The notes beneath the pieces are model-generated. The model searched no databases. It was not told the origin of the DNA and saw only the letters and a program-made list of their open reading frames with translations. A program made the position numbers and the translations under genes. Shown here in pieces: positions 51,881-61,188 of a stretch of 64,000 nucleotides of DNA (positions within the stretch are counted from its first letter, which is position 1; each line of letters starts with the position of its first letter). This DNA comes from Hymenobacter jejuensis. Lineage in GTDB: Bacteria > Bacteroidota > Bacteroidia > Cytophagales > Hymenobacteraceae. The DNA is taken from positions 1,054,001-1,118,000 of the forward strand of contig NZ_CP040896.1 of NCBI RefSeq assembly GCF_006337165.1. Reading direction: 5' to 3'.

Positions 51881-53824
51881 ATGCACTTTATAAAAAAAGC
51901 CGCATCCTGCTTTGGGGTGCTTCTCGGAGCCGCTAGCGCGGCGTACGCGGGCGGCCAGCCTAAATATCCGGTGGCTGCAATAGCTGCGGCGCTGCGGGAA
52001 AACGCGCATGCTGTGGTACGGCAGTATGAGGAAACGCTGTTGGTAAAGTCGCCGAGCCGGACCGTGAGCACGGTGCACCGCGTGGTGACGATACTCGACG
52101 AGAACGGAGACAGCCAAGGCCGGGAGTTGGTACAGTATGACCAACTTAACAGCATCAACTACCTGCGCGGGGCCGTGTACGATGCCGACGGACGGCTGCT
52201 TCACAACCTGCGTAGCAACAACGTGAAGGACTATAGCCTTTCGGATGGTTCTAGCTTGGCAACCGACAACCGCGGCCGCCTCGCCGACCTGCGCCAGACT
52301 GCGTATCCCTACACCGTTGATTTTGAATACGAAGTAGTTTCCGACAACTCGCTTTTCTACTCAACGTGGAGCCCGCAGACTGAGGAGCAGCAAGCTGTGG
52401 AGCACGCTACCTTTCGGGTACTGACGCCAGCTACTCTGCCGCTACGCTACCAAGAACGACATCTGCCGAAAGGCGTGAAAGCAGCTCGTAGTCAGGACGG
52501 TTCGTTGGAAGTGTACCAATGGGAGCTTGCCAACTTACCGGCTTTTGAAGACGAAGCCGACAGCCCACCCATTTCGGAGCAAGTGCCCATGGTGGTTACG
52601 GCGCCTACCACTTTTGAAGTGCAAGGCCACAGCGGCAGCCTTACGTCGTGGCAACAGCTGAGCCAGTGGACCTACGAGCTCAATGCCGGCCGCGACGAGT
52701 TGCCCGAAACCGTAAAAGCCCGCATTGCGGCGCTGGTGCAGGGCGAAACCGACGAACGCGCCCGCATCCGGAAAGTGTACGAGTTTTTGCAGGCCAATAC
52801 CCGTTACATCTCCATCCAGTTGGGGCTGGGAGGCTGGCAAACTTTCCCGGCGAGCACCGTCAGCAGCACCGGCTACGGCGACTGCAAAGCGCTGTCTAAC
52901 TATGGCAAAGCTTTGTTGCAGGCCGCTGGGGTTACTTCGTACTGCGCATTGGTGCGGGCCGATGAACCCGACATCCACACCGATTTTCCGAGCAGTCAGT
53001 TTAACCACGTGGTGCTGTGCGTGCCCCTCACCAAAGGAGCCAAGCGCGATACCGTGTGGCTCGAATGCACCAGCCAAACCATCGCCTTCAACTACATGGG
53101 CAGCTTCACTGGCAACCGCCATGCGCTGTTGCTGATGCCCAGCGGTGGTCATCTGGTGGCTACGCCAAAGTACGGAGCCGCTGAAAACCGCCGGGAGCGC
53201 CGGGCCGATGTGTACGTGGATGCCCAAGGCAATGCCACCGCTACCATCCGGACGGTGCGCACCGGCCAGGAGCAGGAACGCGTCAGTGCGTTGCTCACCA
53301 GTTTGGACGCAAGCGAGCAGAAAAAGAAAATTGCGGAAAGCCTAGCCTTGGCCAACTTCAGCATCACGAAGCTCAACCTTGCGTCAACTCCCTTCCCTGG
53401 GCTGCCCGCAGTAACCGAAACCTTGGCGTTGGCCCTGCCTAATTATGCCGCCGCTAGCGGTAAACGTATCTTTCTGAATATCAACTTATTAAGCAAAACG
53501 TCCGCCATTGTACCGCCGGTTGGCGAACGGCAGAGCGAGGTATGGCTCAGCCACGCGTACTCGCAGGCCGACACCATTCGGTTTCACGTGCCAGCGGGTG
53601 TTAAGCCCGAAAGCCTGCCGACGCCGGTGCAGCTCACCACGGCTTTTGGCACCTACACCACCCAGGTACAGGCCCTGCCCGATGGCACGTTGCAGTATGT
53701 CCGACGCCTAAGCATGCCCCATACCCGCTTTGACCGCACCGATTATCCGGCCTACGTCGACTTTCGGCGCAAGATCAGCACGGCCGATAAGGTACAGGTC
53801 GTGTTGTTGAAAACGGATGCGTAA
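51881..53824 (+). CDS. DUF3857 protein with intact transglutaminase-like residues
   Basis: A 647-aa protein with a signal peptide (to about GAASAAYAGG). An N-terminal DUF3857 domain is followed by a transglutaminase-like domain. Catalytic Cys335 in GYGDCKALSNY and His376 in FNHVV are present, while the third residue is a Glu in WLECTSQ. It may cleave or cross-link peptides or amides in the periplasm. Together with the upstream gene (12-bp gap) it forms a two-gene operon of active and inactive partners. A terminator follows. Confidence 0.9.
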   Translation: MHFIKKAASCFGVLLGAASAAYAGGQPKYPVAAIAAALRENAHAVVRQYEETLLVKSPSRTVSTVHRVVTILDENGDSQGRELVQYDQLNSINYLRGAVYDADGRLLHNLRSNNVKDYSLSDGSSLATDNRGRLADLRQTAYPYTVDFEYEVVSDNSLFYSTWSPQTEEQQAVEHATFRVLTPATLPLRYQERHLPKGVKAARSQDGSLEVYQWELANLPAFEDEADSPPISEQVPMVVTAPTTFEVQGHSGSLTSWQQLSQWTYELNAGRDELPETVKARIAALVQGETDERARIRKVYEFLQANTRYISIQLGLGGWQTFPASTVSSTGYGDCKALSNYGKALLQAAGVTSYCALVRADEPDIHTDFPSSQFNHVVLCVPLTKGAKRDTVWLECTSQTIAFNYMGSFTGNRHALLLMPSGGHLVATPKYGAAENRRERRADVYVDAQGNATATIRTVRTGQEQERVSALLTSLDASEQKKKIAESLALANFSITKLNLASTPFPGLPAVTETLALALPNYAAASGKRIFLNINLLSKTSAIVPPVGERQSEVWLSHAYSQADTIRFHVPAGVKPESLPTPVQLTTAFGTYTTQVQALPDGTLQYVRRLSMPHTRFDRTDYPAYVDFRRKISTADKVQVVLLKTDA

Positions 53825-53853
53825 GTGACACTCGGCTTTCGTTGCTTTTCTGA

Positions 53854-53887
53854 GCCTGCTTGCCTTTCTGGCAAGCAGGCTTTTTTG
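53854..53887 (+). terminator. Rho-independent terminator after the DUF3857 pair
   Basis: A perfect 11-bp stem (53854-53864 with 53870-53880), loop TTTCT and a T6 run. Confidence 0.92.
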
Positions 53888-54008
53888 TGCAACATCCGGT
53901 CACGGTTTCACTTCTATAGACTGGCAACGCGCAGGGGTAATTAGAAGCAAAAAGCCTACATTTAAAGGAACGCGCACTGCTATACTTTCACGACTATTCT
54001 GGCTTATT

Positions 54009-57000
54009 ATGGCTATACAGTTTACTAGATTTTGGCAACGTTGGCGTGCTTCGTTGCTGAGTGGCTTATTGGTAGCAGCGGCCGGAATTCCGCGCGAGAG
54101 TGCAGCTCAACGCGTTCTGTGGGCCGATGATCCGCAAGCTCCGGCTGTGGCGCGCCGCCATACCAAAGACTTGTTGCGCTTCCGGCCGGTGTCGTTTCAA
54201 CTCTCGACCCTGCGCGAAGTATTGAAGCAGGCGCCTGCTGAAAAAGGCGCCGGCGCCCGCAACTCCGCAACTGTGGTTTCGCTGCCGTTACCCGATGGCA
54301 CTTCCGGGCGTTTTCGGGTGGCGACGGTGCCCGTGATGGCTCCCGAACTGGCGGCCCGCTATCCTCAGATCCGCACCTACGAAGCGCAGGGCATCGATGA
54401 CCCTTCCGCTACGGCACGCTTGGATGTGTCACCAGCCGGTTTTCACGCCCAGATCCTAACTGGTTCGCAAACCATTTACATCGACCCGGCTAGCGCCGCC
54501 GACGCAACGCACCACTTGGTCTTTTCTAAGCAAGCGATGGCGCCGAACGCGCTGGGAGCGGTGTGCCTCACCGGAGGCGATACCCAGACGGCAGCGCCGG
54601 CTGCCGGAGCGCTGTTGCGCTCCTCTAACGGTACTGAATTGCGCACGTACCGCCTGGCGGTTGCCTGCACCGGCGAATACGCTGCCACCAAACAGGGCAC
54701 TAAAGAAGGCGCGCTGGCGGGCATTGTCACATCCGTAAACCGCGTGAGTGGCATCTACGAGCGCGAATTGGCCATCCGGCTCGTACTGGTAGCCAAAAAC
54801 GATACCCTTATTTTCCTCGACGGCACCACCGACCCCTACACCAACAACAACGGGGAGGCCATGCTCGATCAAAACCAAAGCACTGTAGATCAGCGCATTG
54901 GCGATAGCAAATACGATATTGGCCACGTATTCAGTACGGGCGGCGGCGGCATTGCGCAACGGCCGTCAGTGTGCGTTCAGGGAAAGGCCCGCGGTGTAAC
55001 GGGGCTGCCCAACCCAGTGGGCGATGCGTTCGACGTCGATTTTGTAGCGCACGAAATGGGCCACCAATTCGGCGCCGATCATACGTTCAACAGCACCTCG
55101 GGCAATTGCAGCGGCAATCGCTCCTCGGCATCGGCGTATGAGCCCGGCAGCGGCACGTCTATCATGGCCTATGCCGGCATTTGCGCCATCGACAACATCC
55201 AGACCAACAGCGATCCGTACTTTCATTCGCGCAGCTTCGACCAAATTCTGGCGCACGTTACGGGCCCTGGTAATTGTGCCACGGTGACGCCAACTGGCAA
55301 TCACCCGCCCGTTGTGAATGCTGGCGCGAACTACCGCATTCCGATCAGCACGCCGTTTGCGCTCTCCGGCTCCGCCACCGATCCTGATGGCGATGCCCTC
55401 ACCTATTCCTGGGAAGAATACGACCTAGGCCCCTCGGGCAACCCCAACGCGCCCACGGGTAATGCCCCACTCTTTCGGGTTTTTGCGCCCGCTACTTCGG
55501 GTTTCCGGACTTTTCCTCGTCTTGCTGATTTGCTCGGCAACACGCACCAAATCGGCGAATTGCTGCCTTCATATGCGCGCAAACTGATGTTTCGGCTCGT
55601 CGCTCGGGATAACCGGGCCGGCGGTGGAGGCGTTGACTACGATTCGATGAACGTGGCAGTGGTCGGTACGGCAGGGCCGTTCGTCGTAACGGCCCCAAAC
55701 ACGGTCGCAACGTGGCAAGCCGGCGCTTCCCAGCTTGTAACCTGGGACGTGTCAAACACCAACCAAGCCCCTATTAGCGCCTCCAACGTAGACATCCTCC
55801 TATCCACCGACGGCGGCCTGACCTTCCCCGTTGTGTTAGCCGCCAACACACCCAACGATGGCTGCGAGTCGATAACGGTGCCCGCGGGTACTGCCACCAC
55901 CACTGGGGCTCGCCTCAAAGTGCAAGCAGTAGGCAACATTTTCTTCGATATATCCGATCAAAACTTTATCATTCAGGCACTTACAGGGCCAACATTTTAC
56001 CTAAACTCTTCGTGCGTAGAAGGCAGCCTGACGGAAGTTTGTCCCGGCAACTCCGTTGTCCTACCCGTAGGCGCAAGCACTTTGCAGGGCTTTTCGGGCA
56101 ACGTGGAGCTGTCGGCCGGCACCCTGCCGACGGGGCTTAGCGTAACATTTGCACCGGCCAGCATCAGCGCAGGCACAAATTCCCAAGCGACTATTTCCGT
56201 CGCAACTGGCACTGCACCAGGAATTTACATCGTCAACCTAACTGGCACCAGCAACGGCATTACGCAATCGCAGCAAGTGCGGGTGCGGGTACGCGACATC
56301 GTTACGCAGGTGCCTACTCCCACTGCGCCTACCAGCGTAGTACGCACCACCACCCGGCCGCGGTTTGAGTGGAGTGCCGCCGCCAGCGCTACCAGCTACG
56401 ACCTGCAAGTGGCCACCGATGCGGGATTTACCAACCTCATCGTCAACCAAACAAGTATTAGTGGCACCACTTTTACGCTGCTCGCTCCACTCCAGGCCAA
56501 TACCGTTTATTACTGGCGGGTGCGGGGCAACGGCCTGTGCGGCCCCGCCGCCTATTCGGCCGCTACGCAATTCCAGACCAGCACACCTACCTGCCAAGCG
56601 TACCCAGCTGCGCAAGTGCCGGTTGCCATTCCGGCTGATGCTCCGGCCACTGCTACTTCTGTTATCACGGTAAGCACGACCGAAATCGTATCGGCAATTG
56701 CCATCCGCAACTTGACCCTGACCCATGCCAACGTGGGCGAATTGCAGATTTCGCTTACCAACCCGGCCGGGCGAACAGCCATCCTGATTCCGCGCATCTG
56801 CGCGGGTACTTCCACCTTCAATATCAGCCTTGACGAAACAGCTGCGGCGGCCTTGAGTTGCCCGCTTACGGCGGGCGCGACGTATCGGCCGGCCAACTCT
56901 CTCAGCGAATTGCTCAACAGCCCAGCCAACGGCAACTGGACGCTGACCATCAACGATAATGCGGCCGGCAACGGTGGCACGCTTACAGGCTGGAACCTGG

Positions 57001-57581
57001 AACTCTGCACCGTGCTAGGTGTACCCAACGCGCCCACCAGCCTCATCGCGTTTGCCAATGGCACCGCAAACGGAACTGCTAACATCGACGTGCAGTGGAC
57101 GGATAACGCTACCAACGAAACGGGCTTTGAGCTGGAGCGCTCACCCGATAACAACACAGCCTATCAGCGCATTGCCACGCTGCCCGCCAACACGACCACC
57201 TATACAGATCCGGTGGCCCTCAGCGGACGTTACTATTATCGGGTGCGTGCGGTGAACTCAGCCGGACCGTCGGCTTACTCCAACGAGAGCATTGCCAGTG
57301 TGGTACTCAGCAGCCAGAATGCGGCATTACTCAAAGGCGTAGAGCTCTTCCCAAATCCAAGCGCGGGCGTCTTTCAGCTTACCGTTGACAACGGCAAGCA
57401 AGGATCTCTGAGCCTGCGTGTTACGGATGCTCTTGGCCGCTCAGTTACCACCGAAGCTCTCACCAAAAGCGCTGCACCGCTTCACCACCGCCTCGATCTA
57501 AGCCAGTTGGCGAAGGGCGTTTACCAGTTGCATCTGACGCTTCCGGAAGGCACTACAGTCCTGCGGCTGCTGAAGGAGTAG
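54009..57581 (+). CDS. Secreted reprolysin-like metalloprotease with T9SS sorting domain
   Basis: The 1190-aa protein has a signal peptide (to about 33) and an inhibitory propeptide-like region (about 34-200). The zinc protease domain carries HEMGHQFGADH at 348-358 (HExxHxxGxxH) with a downstream Met-turn candidate SIMAYAG. An Ig/PKD-like region (about 434-560) and further beta-domains follow, then a proprotein-convertase P domain (about 869-998), a fibronectin III domain (about 1005-1095) and a T9SS type A sorting domain (LFPNPSAGVF, about 1111-1190). It should be exported through the type IX system to the surface or medium. The ATG at 54009 gives the signal peptide. Confidence 0.92.
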   Translation: MAIQFTRFWQRWRASLLSGLLVAAAGIPRESAAQRVLWADDPQAPAVARRHTKDLLRFRPVSFQLSTLREVLKQAPAEKGAGARNSATVVSLPLPDGTSGRFRVATVPVMAPELAARYPQIRTYEAQGIDDPSATARLDVSPAGFHAQILTGSQTIYIDPASAADATHHLVFSKQAMAPNALGAVCLTGGDTQTAAPAAGALLRSSNGTELRTYRLAVACTGEYAATKQGTKEGALAGIVTSVNRVSGIYERELAIRLVLVAKNDTLIFLDGTTDPYTNNNGEAMLDQNQSTVDQRIGDSKYDIGHVFSTGGGGIAQRPSVCVQGKARGVTGLPNPVGDAFDVDFVAHEMGHQFGADHTFNSTSGNCSGNRSSASAYEPGSGTSIMAYAGICAIDNIQTNSDPYFHSRSFDQILAHVTGPGNCATVTPTGNHPPVVNAGANYRIPISTPFALSGSATDPDGDALTYSWEEYDLGPSGNPNAPTGNAPLFRVFAPATSGFRTFPRLADLLGNTHQIGELLPSYARKLMFRLVARDNRAGGGGVDYDSMNVAVVGTAGPFVVTAPNTVATWQAGASQLVTWDVSNTNQAPISASNVDILLSTDGGLTFPVVLAANTPNDGCESITVPAGTATTTGARLKVQAVGNIFFDISDQNFIIQALTGPTFYLNSSCVEGSLTEVCPGNSVVLPVGASTLQGFSGNVELSAGTLPTGLSVTFAPASISAGTNSQATISVATGTAPGIYIVNLTGTSNGITQSQQVRVRVRDIVTQVPTPTAPTSVVRTTTRPRFEWSAAASATSYDLQVATDAGFTNLIVNQTSISGTTFTLLAPLQANTVYYWRVRGNGLCGPAAYSAATQFQTSTPTCQAYPAAQVPVAIPADAPATATSVITVSTTEIVSAIAIRNLTLTHANVGELQISLTNPAGRTAILIPRICAGTSTFNISLDETAAAALSCPLTAGATYRPANSLSELLNSPANGNWTLTINDNAAGNGGTLTGWNLELCTVLGVPNAPTSLIAFANGTANGTANIDVQWTDNATNETGFELERSPDNNTAYQRIATLPANTTTYTDPVALSGRYYYRVRAVNSAGPSAYSNESIASVVLSSQNAALLKGVELFPNPSAGVFQLTVDNGKQGSLSLRVTDALGRSVTTEALTKSAAPLHHRLDLSQLAKGVYQLHLTLPEGTTVLRLLKE

Positions 57582-57595
57582 CAAGCAGTTTTCTA

Positions 57596-57644
57596 GCAAT
57601 CAAAAAGGTCGTACAACGTGCTGTTGTATGACCTTTTTGATTGC
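57596..57644. terminator. Bidirectional terminator after the metalloprotease gene
   Basis: A 22-bp stem (57596-57617 with 57623-57644), one G-T pair, loop GTGCT. A and T runs inside the arms allow use from both sides. Confidence 0.9.
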
Positions 57645-57657
57645 ATATAATCATTTT

Positions 57658-57673
57658 ATAATCAGATACTTAT
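57658..57673. repeat. Weak copy of the ATTATCAATNATTTAT motif
   Basis: Matches at 12 of 16 positions, overlapping the stop codon of the minus-strand gene at 57670. Confidence 0.3.
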
Positions 57674-59787
57674 ATTTTATACCTAACCTGCATTTTCACT
57701 TGTGAGCGGCGTGGCCCCTGGATTTCCTCCAGCCCTGAGCCGATCGTAGCGTGGTGCCGATAATGGGTTTCGTCGTAGCGCAACCACAGCGTAAGGTGGC
57801 GGCTGCATTTGACTTCTGCCAAGGCATATACCCGCGTACCCTGCCCATAGAGTGGCGGCACAGAAAATGCATAGAGCACGTCGCGCTCAAACACGTATTG
57901 GCGCGTGTCGTAATCGTCGGTATCGAAGAGGGCGTAACGGGCGCTGAGCTGTACGCGCGGCACCACCGCCACCGTAACATCCTGAGCCAGAACGTACCCC
58001 GCGCGGCGCGGACCGTCGTTTTCGCGGTAATGCGTGCCTTGCAAACGCGTACGCAAGCTCAATGCGGCAGAGGGGTTGGCATCGTAAAACAACAGTACGC
58101 TGCGGCGCTCCGTAGGCACCGGCACCGGCCGAACCGGATCGAGGTCGCCATCGTGGTCTTTCACGCGCAAGCGCATTTGGGCGTAAAGCAGACTGGTTTT
58201 GGAAGGCGAAAAGGCCACGCGCAACAGCCAGTCGTGGCCCTGCGAAGGGGCTCCGATCTGGTATTTCAGCCACGAAAATCGGAACTGATCGTAATAAGCC
58301 GAAATTTCCCATTTGTACAACGGCCTCATTTTCAAGCCCATATACAGGCCGCTTTCGTTGATATTCCGGGTGTTTTCGCTGAGCGCGTTGCCGTAAAACG
58401 TATGAAAATCACGCGTATACCGTCGGTACAGCACCGAAGCATCAACGTTGGAGGCTAAGCTGGCCAGCACGCCATTCACAGTACCCCAGCCGCCACCGCT
58501 GCTGCGCGCCGTTTCGCCGAACAGCAACGCATTGTGTAGCACGTAGCTGTAGTGCGTACTCACGGCTAGGTTATGCATTCCTCTGAACTCGAACGCGTTA
58601 TAAGGCTCCGAGCGGCGCAGAATGGCTTTGTCGAAATGCGTATCAACGGCCGTGAGGCCGGCGCTGAAATTGCTGTTGCGACTGGTGTAAGTAAAGTTGC
58701 CGCCGCTGATCAGTTCGCGCAGGTCTTTGCGATTGGCCAGGTCCGTAGTGGTCCGATGCAGGCCCGTCAGCAAAACTCCTGAGGAAAATTCATCGAACTC
58801 TGCCAACGAATCGGTGCTTGTCTGGATGCTGGCATCTACCTTTTTCCACGAGGCAAAAGCTGTGGCTTGCAGCGTTTTAGATAGGGAAAAAGTAGCGGCT
58901 GCACCGCGGAAAAATGAGTTTTCCAACACCGAAGAATAAGGCCGCACCCCCACGTTGCTGCGGCGAATGCTCGTGATCGTCTCTGCGCCTTTGCCTACCT
59001 GAAAGCCCGAAGAAAGCAACAATCCTTGCCCGAATTGCAGCTGATAATCGCCCAACGCCAGCGTTTTGAGTCGGCCGCGTTCGTGCACAACGAAGTGAGC
59101 CGAGTAAAAATCGGCTCCGTAACGGCGCGAGCCAGGGTTCCAGGAAAAAGCCTCGCCGGCATCTTTTTCGGCTGTAAAACCAAAGCTAAAGTCGTGGGCG
59201 TGGCTGACGCGGTAACGCACTAGCAGCTTATCGGGTGAGCCAGCGTAGCGGCTCGTCAGGCGGCCGGTGCTGGTGGTATCGGGGGCAGTATAGCCCTTGC
59301 GTTGCTGTAGCACACGTTCGTAGCGCACTAGCAAGGCGTTGTTATCTTCCTGAAGGACACGTTGCCACAACGGGCCGCGGTTGCCTCCCACGATGCCATC
59401 GAGCACCGTTGCAAAAGGCGCCACGCGGTAGATACTGCGCAGGTCAAATCCGTCGATGCTTTGCAACTCATACATACTCAACAACATACCAACCTGCTCG
59501 CGATGATGGAGCAAGGCAGAAATCTGGGCTTCGGACAGGAGCAGTAGACTTCGCAGTTCTTCGCGGGTGGCTGTATTGAGGTTTAAGGGCGTTTGGTAAT
59601 ACTGAAGCAACGTTTCGTACACGTCCTCATACGGCACTTGATCGCTCTGAATTTCGGCAAACAGCTCCTGCACCAAACGGTCGAGGTCGGCCGCCGGGCG
59701 TACGTATTCCTGCGCCTGTAGCGCCGGCACAATACTTAGAAAGAGCCCCAGGAAAGCCGCTAGGCGGTGCATCAACTTCCGGCTCAT
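57670..59787 (-). CDS. Outer-membrane protein with ComEA-like helix-hairpin-helix domain
   Basis: A 705-aa protein with a signal peptide (to about ALQAQ, 26). Residues 67-122 fit the double helix-hairpin-helix of ComEA: LNLNTATREELRS, LLHHREQVG and YELQSIDGFDLRSIYRV. In the first hairpin the canonical glycines are missing (LLLSEA), which may weaken DNA binding. The remaining 550 residues are rich in alternating aromatic strands ending in VKMQVRYKI, as in an outer-membrane beta-barrel. The start at 59787 overlaps the previous gene's stop by four bases (ATGA), so translation is coupled. Confidence 0.8.
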   Translation of the reverse strand: MSRKLMHRLAAFLGLFLSIVPALQAQEYVRPAADLDRLVQELFAEIQSDQVPYEDVYETLLQYYQTPLNLNTATREELRSLLLLSEAQISALLHHREQVGMLLSMYELQSIDGFDLRSIYRVAPFATVLDGIVGGNRGPLWQRVLQEDNNALLVRYERVLQQRKGYTAPDTTSTGRLTSRYAGSPDKLLVRYRVSHAHDFSFGFTAEKDAGEAFSWNPGSRRYGADFYSAHFVVHERGRLKTLALGDYQLQFGQGLLLSSGFQVGKGAETITSIRRSNVGVRPYSSVLENSFFRGAAATFSLSKTLQATAFASWKKVDASIQTSTDSLAEFDEFSSGVLLTGLHRTTTDLANRKDLRELISGGNFTYTSRNSNFSAGLTAVDTHFDKAILRRSEPYNAFEFRGMHNLAVSTHYSYVLHNALLFGETARSSGGGWGTVNGVLASLASNVDASVLYRRYTRDFHTFYGNALSENTRNINESGLYMGLKMRPLYKWEISAYYDQFRFSWLKYQIGAPSQGHDWLLRVAFSPSKTSLLYAQMRLRVKDHDGDLDPVRPVPVPTERRSVLLFYDANPSAALSLRTRLQGTHYRENDGPRRAGYVLAQDVTVAVVPRVQLSARYALFDTDDYDTRQYVFERDVLYAFSVPPLYGQGTRVYALAEVKCSRHLTLWLRYDETHYRHHATIGSGLEEIQGPRRSQVKMQVRYKI

Positions 59788-60635
59788 TTGGCGTCCAGCC
59801 GTAAGCTTATTGCCAAATGCTGGCTCAGCCCCAGCACGGTTTGCCAAGCAGCCGCATACTCGATTTGCAAATGCCCAGCCTGAAAGCCCAAGCCAGCTGT
59901 CGTTTGCTCGGTGAGGGTAGCGAAACCCGCCCGCAACGCTAATGCTTCTAGGAGGCGATATTCTATACCGGCCTTAAAATCAGCGGATTGCTCCACGTCT
60001 TTTTCTGTTTCCAGGTTAAGCATGAGTTTGTTGTTGGGTCGGTACGAAAGACCGGCCTTTAACACAGTGGGCACGCGTTCGTCTTGGTATTCAGCGAGTT
60101 TAGCTTGGTTGAGGTTGTAGAGATAGGCGCCTAATACTAGCTGCTTCGGAATGATTTCGGCCTGACCGCCCAACGAAAGCGCAGCAGTACGTCGGCTGCC
60201 CAAGCGTTCGATGCTCACTTGCAGCACATCGAGTCGGGCACCGATGCTCACCAAACTCCCACGATACCCATACCCTACGCCCAAGCGCTGCTCGGAATAC
60301 AGCTTATCGCCGAAGCGCTGTGCTTCGAAGCCTACTACTCCGCTCTTGGGCTTGCCGTTTGCCAACGGCCCCAACGGGAAGGCCGCAACTAGCGCGGCTG
60401 TATTGAAAGCGCGGCTTAAAAATCGGTTTTCGGCATAAAACCCTATTGTGGGCTGCGTAAGTTGGCCAAGACCTGCAACGTTGTTGCCAATCGCCCACAC
60501 GTCACTGATGGTAACGGAAGAATTGCCGAGCGCTGCTGCTCGGGCGCCCCGCACACCCGGGCCGTTGCCTTGGGCTAGCAGCGTATGACCGGATACCAAT
60601 AAGAAAAGACAAAGGCACGAGTATAGCTTTCGCAT
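59784..60635 (-). CDS. PorV/PorQ-like outer-membrane beta-barrel protein
   Basis: A 283-aa protein with a signal peptide ending about LLAQG. It has the start of PorV-family proteins: GVRGARAAALGNSSVTISDVWAIGNNVAGLG. Repeated amphipathic strands continue to LGLSQHLAISLRLDAK. PorV and PorQ work with the T9SS, so a link to the secreted protease nearby is possible but not proven. The ATG at 60635 is the start; a TTG at 60641 is less likely. It is coupled to the HhH barrel gene. Its promoter is at 60686-60715. Confidence 0.78.
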   Translation of the reverse strand: MRKLYSCLCLFLLVSGHTLLAQGNGPGVRGARAAALGNSSVTISDVWAIGNNVAGLGQLTQPTIGFYAENRFLSRAFNTAALVAAFPLGPLANGKPKSGVVGFEAQRFGDKLYSEQRLGVGYGYRGSLVSIGARLDVLQVSIERLGSRRTAALSLGGQAEIIPKQLVLGAYLYNLNQAKLAEYQDERVPTVLKAGLSYRPNNKLMLNLETEKDVEQSADFKAGIEYRLLEALALRAGFATLTEQTTAGLGFQAGHLQIEYAAAWQTVLGLSQHLAISLRLDAK

Positions 60636-60685
60636 AGGCAACCAACTTGAATAGATCTAAACGATAATTCACTTATAAACAGCCG

Positions 60686-60715
60686 CAAAGATAATTGCAC
60701 AAATTCGCACTCAAA
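60686..60715 (-). promoter_or_regulatory. Promoter of the PorV-like/HhH-barrel operon (TTTG-N18-TATCTTTG)
   Basis: On the minus strand TTTG (60712-60715) and TATCTTTG (60686-60693) are separated by 18 bases, close to the ideal 19. It lies 51 bp upstream of the ATG at 60635. Confidence 0.75.
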
Positions 60716-60882
60716 AGCCCAACAGAGTAAATTGGATAAGCTTATAAATATTAATAATTTAATTATTCTTACAAATCGCTCAAATCACTGGAGCTATACA
60801 CTTGTACATTGCACTCGTAGTAACTTTTGCTGTTATAGAGGAGCAAGCCCGATCACAGGGCTGCGGTTCTTTCTTTTGACCC

Positions 60883-61104
60883 ATGGCTTATTTTTTCCGG
60901 CAGCTTTTTCTGGCCCTCATCTGGTTTTACCGGCATTTGATTTCGCCGCTTACGCCGGCCAGTTGTCGCTTTCAGCCTACCTGCTCGGCTTACGCGGCAC
61001 AAGCGGTGCAGAAGTACGGTCCGTGGCGGGGTGGGCGGCTGGCGCTGCGCCGCATCAGCCGCTGCCATCCGTGGGGCGGCCACGGCTACGATCCTGTACC
61101 CTGA
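60883..61104 (+). CDS. yidD: Membrane protein insertion efficiency factor YidD
   Basis: A 73-aa protein with the full YidD pattern: an N-terminal amphipathic segment [20 protein letters not shown], then [15 protein letters not shown] and [24 protein letters not shown]. It helps insert inner-membrane proteins with YidC. Length is normal. A terminator and a separate gene follow, so it is not co-transcribed with yidC, which is not in the window. Confidence 0.95.
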   Translation: MAYFFRQLFLALIWFYRHLISPLTPASCRFQPTCSAYAAQAVQKYGPWRGGRLALRRISRCHPWGGHGYDPVP

Positions 61105-61135
61105 TTGCGAGCGCTTGCGTATAGCCCCTCGTAAC

Positions 61136-61170
61136 GCTGCTTCTGCCGTGGGCGGAAGCAGCCTTTTTTT
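61136..61170 (+). terminator. Rho-independent terminator after yidD
   Basis: A 12-bp stem (61136-61147 with 61151-61162), one G-T pair, followed by a T7 run. The next gene begins 19 bp downstream, so it needs its own start or read-through. Confidence 0.88.
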
Positions 61171-61188
61171 ACCTGAAACTCCGGCGAT

